From positions 1 to 5,127 of the forward strand of contig JAEWUR010000126.1 of the NCBI GenBank assembly GCA_023397045.1: a DNA stretch of 5,127 bases, read 5' to 3'. Source of the stretch: Planctomycetota bacterium (GTDB lineage Bacteria > Planctomycetota > Planctomycetia > Pirellulales > Thermoguttaceae). The notes under the pieces were generated by a model. It saw only the letters and a list, made by a program, of their open reading frames with translations. It had not been told where the DNA came from and searched no databases. The position numbers and the translations under genes were made by a program. Positions 1 to 5,127 of the stretch are shown here, in pieces (the stretch's first letter is position 1; the number at the start of each line of letters is the position of its first letter).

Positions 1-3
1 GTC

Positions 4-981
4 ATGCGATACGGCTATGGCTATTACGGTGGATACGGCGGCTGGGCCCCTTACGTGTCGGTTGCCGAGCGTCGTCGCCGTGCGATGAAAAAGATGGACG
101 CCCTACGAAAGAAAGGCGTCGACATCCAGCCGATCCAGATCGAAGGCCGCAAGATCGCCAAAACGTTTTGGGGGGCGGCGTGGTGCGATCACCTGGAATC
201 GTTCAGCGACTACGAAAACCGCCTGCCACGCGGGCGGACCTACGTTCGCAACGGCTCGGTGTGCCACTTGGCCATGAACAAAGGCGTCGTCGAGGCGAAG
301 GTCTCCGGGTCGGAAGTCTACGATGTGAAGGTGACGATCAAGACGCTGCCAGGCGCGAAGTGGATATCGCTCAAAACGCGGTGCAGCGGCCAGATCGGCT
401 CGCTGTTGGAACTGCTCCAAGGCCGGCTTTCCGATCACGTGATGGGAGTTGTTACGCATCGGGACGAAGGTCTTTTTCCGCAGCCAGGCGAAATCTCGTT
501 CAAGTGCAACTGCCCCGATTCGGCGCGGATGTGTAAGCATATCGCCGCCGTGCTCTACGGCGTCGGCGCCCGGCTGGACGACAAGCCCGAGTTGCTTTTC
601 GCCTTGCGCGGCGTCGACCACGAGGAATTGATCGCCGCCGACGCCGAGAACGCCCTCTCGGCAGCCACATCCCGCGGGAAATCGAAACGGTTGGCCGAGT
701 CGGCACTCGGCGACGTTTTCGGCATCGAACTAGGCACCGAGCCGGCACCGGCCCCGAAATCCACCGCCAAGACGCGAGCCAAGCGAACGCCCCGGACAGC
801 AAAAAAAGCTGCTCCCCGCAAGGTCCCTGTCCGAAAGCCCAAAGCAGCCGCCAAGAAGAAAGCCGCCAAAACATCGACGGTAGTCGGCAAAGCAAAAAAG
901 AAGGTGGCCAAGCCGAAAAAGAAACCTGCCAAAACCTCGTCGAAAAAAACAGCGAAAGCGACCAAACTCCGTGGCCGATGA
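4..981 (+). CDS. SWIM zinc-finger protein with histone H1-like Lys/Ala-rich tail
   Basis: The 325-residue protein has three parts. The N-terminus (1-30) is Tyr/Gly-rich and then Arg-rich. A globular region (about 40-200) carries a SWIM zinc finger at C168-x-C170-x6-C177-x-H179, with all four expected metal ligands present. The tail (about 251-325) is almost entirely Lys, Ala, Pro, Thr and Arg, like histone H1 or bacterial H1-like proteins. SWIM domains are known to bind DNA or proteins, and bacterial SWIM proteins are often encoded beside SNF2-type helicases. A nucleoid-associated or helicase-partner role is inferred; the partner would lie left of the window. The Tyr/Gly-rich beginning fits a natural N-terminus, so the ATG at base 4 is plausible. 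Only three bases precede it, however, so neither the ribosome binding site nor a longer start can be checked. The gene converges with the minus-strand genes and its TGA abuts the next stop codon. Confidence 0.9.
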   Translation: MRYGYGYYGGYGGWAPYVSVAERRRRAMKKMDALRKKGVDIQPIQIEGRKIAKTFWGAAWCDHLESFSDYENRLPRGRTYVRNGSVCHLAMNKGVVEAKVSGSEVYDVKVTIKTLPGAKWISLKTRCSGQIGSLLELLQGRLSDHVMGVVTHRDEGLFPQPGEISFKCNCPDSARMCKHIAAVLYGVGARLDDKPELLFALRGVDHEELIAADAENALSAATSRGKSKRLAESALGDVFGIELGTEPAPAPKSTAKTRAKRTPRTAKKAAPRKVPVRKPKAAAKKKAAKTSTVVGKAKKKVAKPKKKPAKTSSKKTAKATKLRGR

Positions 982-1278
982 TCAACCTCGCTGGCCTGCT
1001 CGCAATTGTTCGACGATGTAGAACACCGCCGGGCATGTTACAGAGTTGTTCGCCATGCCGTGCGTGCGAGACGTGAAGCCTTTCTTGTGCGTATGTGGGT
1101 ATTCTGCACAATCGCGCGGACGGACTTCATAAATCGTGCAGCGGTTGTCGGCGCCCAGGAACGGACACGGCAGCGTCTTCAGGTACAGGCCACCATTCTT
1201 TTTCGACCAAATATATCGCGTTGAACTTGGCCGCCCAGGCGCTCTGACATCACACACTCCCGTCGTCCGCGAAATCAC
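982..1278 (-). pseudogene. YkgJ-family cysteine-cluster protein, 5'-truncated and probably frameshifted remnant
   Basis: The open frame (98 residues from a GTG at 1278) matches only the C-terminal half of YkgJ-like (zinc- or iron-chelating CxxxCC) proteins. It contains LPCPFLGADNRCTIYEVRP, then RDCAEYPHT and a later TCPAVFYIVE, so C38, C47, C57 and C82 are retained. The N-terminal cysteine cluster expected in the family is absent. Residues 1-24 do not look like the family. The other frame just upstream reads FNAIYLVEK up to the five-T run at 1199-1203 (five A on the coding strand). Dropping one A there joins it to NGGLYLK, as expected for this family. This suggests a one-base insertion, or a sequencing error, on top of loss of the first half. 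A GAGG lies 9 bases before the GTG, so translation of the short form cannot be excluded. Family assignment is firm from about residue 25 onward; pseudogene status is inferred. Confidence 0.72.
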
Positions 1279-1579
1279 TAAACATGTCCTCAGTTTCTCT
1301 TGGCTCGGCTGCCCGAATCAGTTTGCCAACTGCATCGTGTATTTGTCGCAGATGGTGCAAGGTCGGTTCGGGCGGCTTCCCGAGCACCATCGCGATCTCC
1401 TGGTACAGGCTGGCCAATTGATCGTGAGTGACATTAAATATGGTGAAAACGTTATTGCCAGTGTTAGCCTGGATCGTGAGATTATGCTTCTCGCCGAACG
1501 AGTCCCACAAATAGAAACGGTCTACCGAGTGTGCATTGACTGCGTGTTCTTGCCCACGGTCCAGTTTTTCTGGCGGCAT
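1250..1579 (-). CDS. Uncharacterised 109-residue protein, last gene of the rhuM-res operon
   Basis: I do not recognise a family. The start is set at the ATG at 1579 because GGAGGAG (1588-1594) sits 8 bases upstream. The frame is open back to a TTG at 1687, but that stretch overlaps the small ORF before it, has no ribosome binding site of its own and reads as Arg/Gly/Pro-rich out-of-frame sequence. The protein begins MPPEKLDRG. It has a probable beta-rich middle (about 20-50: FYLWDSFGEKHNLTIQ, then NNVFTIFNV), a helix (about 52-67, DQLASLYQEIAMVLGK), a second helix (about 73-91, HHLRQIHDAVGKLIRAAE), and an acidic end (ETEDMFSDFADD). There is no signal peptide, membrane segment or cysteine. It looks like a small soluble cytoplasmic alpha/beta protein. 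Its place 5 bases after a small ORF in the restriction operon suggests an accessory or regulatory role, but that is inference only. The same frame runs past its TGA into ykgJ-derived sequence. Confidence 0.75.
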   Translation of the reverse strand: MPPEKLDRGQEHAVNAHSVDRFYLWDSFGEKHNLTIQANTGNNVFTIFNVTHDQLASLYQEIAMVLGKPPEPTLHHLRQIHDAVGKLIRAAEPRETEDMFSDFADDGSV

Positions 1580-1584
1580 TTTGT

Positions 1585-1695
1585 TTACTCCTCCGGGTTT
1601 ACCATCGTTTGACGGGCCATCGGGAACCAAGCGACAACTCCGGCGGCAACCAGGCTTCCGCAGAACGCATCGGCCAGCGTTTGCCAAATCGACAT
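1585..1695 (-). CDS. Small 36-residue hydrophobic protein between res and the 109-residue gene
   Basis: This ORF is too short for ordinary gene calling. It starts at the ATG at 1695, 4 bases after the res stop codon, with GGGAG 8 bases upstream, and ends at TAA (1587-1585), 5 bases before the next ATG. The protein begins MSIWQTLADAF. It has an uncharged hydrophobic stretch at about 10-26 (AFCGSLVAAGVVAWFPM), then R28 and a short acidic end (NPEE). The stretch is long enough for a short single membrane span, and R28 would favour a cytoplasmic C-terminus. No family is recognised. Support comes from the ribosome binding site, tight spacing on both sides and sensible composition. Alternatively it is only a translated spacer that couples res to the next gene. 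Confidence 0.6.
   Translation of the reverse strand: MSIWQTLADAFCGSLVAAGVVAWFPMARQTMVNPEE
1588..1594 (-). promoter_or_regulatory. Shine-Dalgarno GGAGGAG for the 109-residue gene
   Basis: On the minus strand GGAGGAG is followed by 8 bases and then ATG (1579-1577). It also forms the last two Glu codons of the preceding 36-residue ORF, whose TAA follows immediately, so ribosomes finishing the small ORF end on this site. It fixes the start of the 109-residue gene well inside the longest open frame. Confidence 0.8.
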
Positions 1696-1699
1696 TTCT

Positions 1700-4690
1700 C
1701 TAACTCCCTTCCCCGACGTGTGCCATCAGGTCATTGAGGTTTCTGGCCCTGGTGAAGCGAGCCGGATTCTCGCCAACGGCCAACGCCTTGAAATGGGCTT
1801 TGCCGCATTCGATTTTGCCGCCCTCTTTATCGCGCAAGTCATCCGTAAAGAGACTGCTCTTGGTCTCGACCACGAAGTAAAGCCGCTCGACGCCGTCGAT
1901 CTCGACCAACACGGCCCAGTCGGGATTGTAAGCGCCCAGCGGCGTTGGCACTTTGAACCAGCCCGGTAGCTTCGCATAGACCTTGACGGCTTCATTCTTT
2001 TCCAACTGTTCGGCAAAGGGACGCTCCACGCCGGCCGAGTCATAGACAACGTGCTCGTACACCGATTTCGTCGAAACGAGCATGTTTTTTAGGTAGCCGG
2101 TCAACTCTTCCTGCTCGAACAGCTCTTGGGCGTAGTAGTATTCATCGCCAAGCCGCTGGTACTTGATGCCGTCCACCAGGGCCAAGCGTTTCGTCCGATT
2201 GATAAGCTCGCCTACCAATTCAATGAATTCTTGCGGATTCCGCTTGAAGTCGTTCAGCCGGCCACTGTCGATCAAAATACGCACAAGACTGCGACGAGTA
2301 AGCTGGGTCTTATCCTGAAGATCGGTTAGTAAGTCGGGCAATTCAATGTCGTCTTCTTCGATGGCGACGGGAGCGGAAGTGACCGTTTCTTTCGCCTCGA
2401 TGCCGCCTCGGCCAATAGCGAGATCGGCTTTGCGCCAATACAAGCGAGTCTTTGTAACCGGAGGCGCTTCGCGAATAGCCTTGATGCAATCCTCGATCAG
2501 ACCTTCGTTGTCGAATTGGACGCGATAGGTCGTCTTGTGCTTGATTCGATTCCACAGAGCTTGAAACTCGGCGCTATGCAACACGGCTTGTCGGGTTTTG
2601 ATCGTTTTGCGTTCGTCGGCATTCTTGATTTCCAGCTTGCCGGCGAGCTTGCGCAGGATTTCGTTGATCTGTGGAAGCTGCTCCTTGAACTCCTCTGGCA
2701 GTTGCAGCGTGCCTTCCTTGAGCGCCGTCCGCAAATGGTCCTGTATTTTGCCCTTGGTGTCCAGATAGCCGGATTCCTTGAGGTGCGTCCAGATGGATTC
2801 CGACTGCGTGACGCCCAAGGCTATTGTGCGGCCAGTGGCATCGACAATCGGAATGGCGGCAAACTGGTGCTTTTCGACGACTCCGAAGCGAATGCCCGTA
2901 TCGGTCTCGATTTCCTTCTGAAGGTTCTCGGCAAACTGCTCGTACCCTTCGGTGGCGATGACCGTCAACGTGTTCACATCGAATCCGCGCAAACGTTCTC
3001 CGTGCTGATTCACGCAAAGCCGCAAACCGCGTCCGATGGTTTGGCGGCGTTCGCGTTCGGTGCCCATTTCGCGCAAGGCGCAAATCTGGAAGACGTTCGG
3101 ATTGTCCCAGCCTTCTTTGAGCGCCGAGTGCGAGAAGATGAACTTCAACGGCGTATCGAAGCCGAGCAGCTTTTCCTTCTCCTTCATAATCAAGTTGTAA
3201 GCCCGCTCGGCGTTGTCGCGGTTTGCCTGATTGTTTTCGGCCGTCTCGGTCCAGCCGCCTTTCTTGTCAATGGAGAAGTAGCCCTCGTGGACCGCTTCGG
3301 CCTCCGTCTTTATATCCAACTCTTGGAACAGGCTTTGATAATCCGAATGTCCAGCCAACCGGCGATACTCTTCCTCGAAGATCAGGGCGTAATCACCTTT
3401 CACTCGGTTGCCGTCGTCATCGTATTTGCGATACTTCTCCACCGTGTCGATGAAGAACAGGCTCAATACTTTGATTCCCAGCGGGGCCAGCCGCAATTCC
3501 TTGTCGAGGTGCTCTTTGATCGTGCGACGGATCATTTCGCGCTGAACCGCCATGTGATCTACATCGCCGTAGGCTTGGTCGATCCGCAAAAAGTGCTCGC
3601 CACCAGGAACACGCAATTCCAGGAACTGATTTCCTTTTTGGGTGCGAATCTCACCGATACGGCAGTTGTTGTAGACGGCCCGACCGGTGGTTTCTTCCAA
3701 ATTGTCGCCATCCTGCACGGTCTTTTCTCGTCGCCGGACGCCGGCAGCCTCCTGCACGTCCAATTCGACTTTGGCAGTAATGACGCCCCGCTTGGAACTA
3801 ACGGACAGCAAGCGAACATAGGGCTTGTTGTGTGCGCCTTCGATGCCGGCGGAGGCTATCTCGATCTGCTTGACTAACTTACGGTCGTAGGCGTCCACGG
3901 CGTCGAGCCGATAAAGCATATGATGCTTATCGACGTGCGTGGCGGAGTAACGCAGGGTGCAAAGCGGGTTCATCGCGTCCAACGCCTTTTTGCCTTGCCC
4001 CTGCAGACCACCATCAACGCTCTGCGGCTCGTCCACAATGAGAATCGGCTGTGTGGCGCGGATCAGGTCGATAGGCTTCTCGCCGCCGGTGCCCTCATTT
4101 GCCCCTTTGCCGTAGATGTTGTTCACGTCCTTCTTGTTGATCGCGCCAACCGTCACCACCATAATCTGGATGTGCGGGCTGGTGGCAAAGTTCCGAATAT
4201 CCCCCGGCTTGTTCGAGTCATACAAGAAATAGTTGAACGGTGCGTTGGCGTAGAGCGTACGAAAGTGCTCTTCGGCAATCTCGATGGAGTGATAAACGCC
4301 TTCCTTGATCGCAACGGAGGGAACCACGATAATGAACTTCGTAAAGCCGTAGCGACGGTTCAATTCGAAAATGGTTCGCAGGTAGACATAGGTCTTCCCG
4401 GTGCCAGTCTCCATCTCGATGGTGAAATCGCCCGAGGCGAGCGAAGACGAGGGACGCAAGCCGTTGCGAAGTTGAATACTGGTCAAGTTGGCCAGGATTT
4501 CATCATCCAGCAAATGCAAACGGTTACCGATCCCGAGGTCGTTCTCGATTCCAGGCAGCCGAAGCTGCGGGCTGGAATCTTTTGTGACGGTGAACTCGGT
4601 GCGGCATATTTCTTGACCACGAAAAAGGTCGCAGACCGCCTCAATGGCAGCGAGTTGAAAGTCGAGATTCGGCTCAAAGTGTAGTTTCAT
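1700..4690 (-). CDS. res: Type III restriction-modification system restriction subunit (Res), SF2 helicase/nuclease
   Basis: This 996-residue protein has the normal length and architecture of the Res subunit, which works with a Mod methyltransferase to translocate along and cut unmodified DNA in the cytoplasm. The N-terminus has a Q-like motif (FQLAAIEAV, 11-19). Helicase domain 1 has Walker A TGTGKT (95-100), motif Ia IIVVPSVAIKEG (120-131), motif II DEPQ (220-223; this DEP variant is usual in the family) and motif III SAT (249-251). Domain 2 has SHSALKEGWDNPNVFQ (520-535) and motif VI QTIGRGLRL (550-558). The C-terminal nuclease has PD at 923-924 and ETK at 942-944, a PD-(D/E)xK site with D924, E942 and K944 present, and a conserved-looking upstream Glu near 890-895. 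No frameshift or missing catalytic residue is seen, so the enzyme looks active. Its ATG overlaps the rhuM stop as ATGA, implying translational coupling. A Mod gene is not in the window. Confidence 0.95.
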   Translation of the reverse strand: MKLHFEPNLDFQLAAIEAVCDLFRGQEICRTEFTVTKDSSPQLRLPGIENDLGIGNRLHLLDDEILANLTSIQLRNGLRPSSSLASGDFTIEMETGTGKTYVYLRTIFELNRRYGFTKFIIVVPSVAIKEGVYHSIEIAEEHFRTLYANAPFNYFLYDSNKPGDIRNFATSPHIQIMVVTVGAINKKDVNNIYGKGANEGTGGEKPIDLIRATQPILIVDEPQSVDGGLQGQGKKALDAMNPLCTLRYSATHVDKHHMLYRLDAVDAYDRKLVKQIEIASAGIEGAHNKPYVRLLSVSSKRGVITAKVELDVQEAAGVRRREKTVQDGDNLEETTGRAVYNNCRIGEIRTQKGNQFLELRVPGGEHFLRIDQAYGDVDHMAVQREMIRRTIKEHLDKELRLAPLGIKVLSLFFIDTVEKYRKYDDDGNRVKGDYALIFEEEYRRLAGHSDYQSLFQELDIKTEAEAVHEGYFSIDKKGGWTETAENNQANRDNAERAYNLIMKEKEKLLGFDTPLKFIFSHSALKEGWDNPNVFQICALREMGTERERRQTIGRGLRLCVNQHGERLRGFDVNTLTVIATEGYEQFAENLQKEIETDTGIRFGVVEKHQFAAIPIVDATGRTIALGVTQSESIWTHLKESGYLDTKGKIQDHLRTALKEGTLQLPEEFKEQLPQINEILRKLAGKLEIKNADERKTIKTRQAVLHSAEFQALWNRIKHKTTYRVQFDNEGLIEDCIKAIREAPPVTKTRLYWRKADLAIGRGGIEAKETVTSAPVAIEEDDIELPDLLTDLQDKTQLTRRSLVRILIDSGRLNDFKRNPQEFIELVGELINRTKRLALVDGIKYQRLGDEYYYAQELFEQEELTGYLKNMLVSTKSVYEHVVYDSAGVERPFAEQLEKNEAVKVYAKLPGWFKVPTPLGAYNPDWAVLVEIDGVERLYFVVETKSSLFTDDLRDKEGGKIECGKAHFKALAVGENPARFTRARNLNDLMAHVGEGS
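1704..1708 (-). promoter_or_regulatory. Shine-Dalgarno GGGAG for the 36-residue small ORF
   Basis: GGGAG on the minus strand lies 8 bases before the ATG at 1695, inside the last codons of res. The res stop (TAG, 1702-1700) falls between this site and the start codon, an arrangement typical of reinitiation within an operon. Confidence 0.65.
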
Positions 4691-5127
4691 TCTTCTGGTT
4701 TCTTCGTCTTTTTTGTTTTCGGCAACTGCTTGGCGGCGTCTTCCAAAGCCTGCTGTTGCGCTCGTTCGGCCTCCGCCTCCAACAATGCTCGGCGTCGCGC
4801 GGCGAACGCTTCATACTCTTCGTTGGCGAGGGTATTGGCGTCATCGCGGCTGATACGGCCCTTGTCGGGCAATATGGAACGCTCGTTGAATCGCAGAAAG
4901 TCGTCCAGCTTCGTGTCCCAGTCTTTCAAGAACACCTGCTTTCGCCGCCGCGCCTGATCTTCCGCATAATCGAGCCACATCGTGACGATGCGGTTTAGTT
5001 CGTCGATCTCCTTCTGGTTGAGATAGTTCTTGGCCACGGTTACGTCGGCTTTATGCACGACCTCACCCTTCCAGGCGGTCAATCCCATGTTGGGCTTGCT
5101 GTGATCCACCCTTTCGGCAATAAGTTC
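4687..5127 (-). CDS. rhuM: RhuM-family protein, C-terminal part (gene continues past the right edge)
   Basis: The reading frame is open from the right edge to TGA at 4689-4687, giving 146 visible residues. The frame reads ELIAERVDHSKPNMGLT at the edge, so the GTG at 5109 is an internal Val codon and not a start. The segment DHSKPNMGLTAWKG, then VTVAKNYLNQKEIDELNRIV, MWLDYAEDQA, and LDDFLRFNE with ISRDDANTLANEEYEAF is characteristic of the C-terminal region of RhuM, named from Salmonella pathogenicity island 3. Full-length RhuM is about 330-350 residues, so rather more than half is missing here. The last ~40 residues form a charged, Ala/Glu/Arg/Gln-rich probable helix or coiled coil ending in a Lys-rich tail (KTKKTKKPEE). 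The biochemical role of RhuM is unknown. The family is often found inside restriction-modification loci, and the 4-base overlap with res puts it in that operon. Confidence 0.9.
   Translation of the reverse strand, partial: ELIAERVDHSKPNMGLTAWKGEVVHKADVTVAKNYLNQKEIDELNRIVTMWLDYAEDQARRRKQVFLKDWDTKLDDFLRFNERSILPDKGRISRDDANTLANEEYEAFAARRRALLEAEAERAQQQALEDAAKQLPKTKKTKKPEE

Noticed and set aside
103..621. A 172-codon minus-strand open frame
   Set aside because: It is antisense to the SWIM gene, which has a complete zinc finger; the antisense product is Arg/Asp/Val-rich with no domain.
985..1060. Possible terminator after the convergent stops
   Set aside because: I looked for a GC-rich hairpin followed by a T run on either strand and found none convincing.
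500..1111. A 203-codon minus-strand open frame spanning the end of the SWIM gene and the ykgJ remnant
   Set aside because: Its composition is Arg/Ser/Trp-rich, and it overlaps two better-supported coding regions in other frames.
1580..1687. N-terminal extension of the 109-residue gene to a TTG at 1687
   Set aside because: It has no ribosome binding site at the TTG, reads as basic low-information sequence, and overlaps the 36-residue ORF, whereas GGAGGAG points to the ATG at 1579.
2516..3877. A 453-codon open frame on the plus strand
   Set aside because: It lies wholly inside res on the opposite strand. Its translation is hydrophobic, Gln/Phe-rich sequence with no domain, as expected opposite a GC-rich gene, while res has intact helicase motifs.
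3920..4684. A 254-codon open frame on the plus strand
   Set aside because: It is antisense to the N-terminal helicase domain of res (Walker A and DEPQ region) and has no recognisable motif of its own.
5107..5109. GTG at 5109 as the start of a 140-residue protein
   Set aside because: The frame stays open to the edge and reads family-like RhuM sequence (ELIAERVDHSKPNMG) through this codon, so it is an internal valine of a longer gene.

Overview
The window looks like a chromosomal stretch from an environmental bacterium. The first gene, a SWIM-finger protein with a Tyr/Gly-rich N-terminus and a histone H1-like Lys/Ala tail, suggests a planctomycete or a relative. That assignment rests on recalled family resemblance and is only moderately supported. 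Coding density is almost complete: six genes or gene remnants fill the window and no intergenic stretch exceeds a few bases.

Layout: (1) bases 4-981 (+) encode the SWIM zinc-finger protein. (2) Bases 982-1278 (-) hold the C-terminal half of a YkgJ-family cysteine-cluster protein that has lost its N-terminal half and appears frameshifted. It converges on the SWIM gene with the two stop codons back to back. (3) Bases 1250-5127 (-) are a tightly packed transcription unit, read right to left: the C-terminal part of RhuM (start beyond the right edge), a complete 996-residue type III restriction (Res-type) helicase/nuclease, a 36-residue hydrophobic small ORF, and an unrecognised 109-residue protein. 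The junctions are a 4-base ATGA overlap, a 4-base gap and a 5-base gap, and the two small genes each have a clear Shine-Dalgarno sequence, so co-translation of all four is likely.

The core is therefore a defence locus: a type III restriction-modification Res subunit coupled to RhuM. A Mod methyltransferase is expected upstream of rhuM, outside the window. The least explained parts are the two small genes that close the operon. Its downstream edge falls exactly where the ykgJ remnant begins, which suggests that the cassette arrived by insertion or replacement and removed the 5' half of a resident gene.
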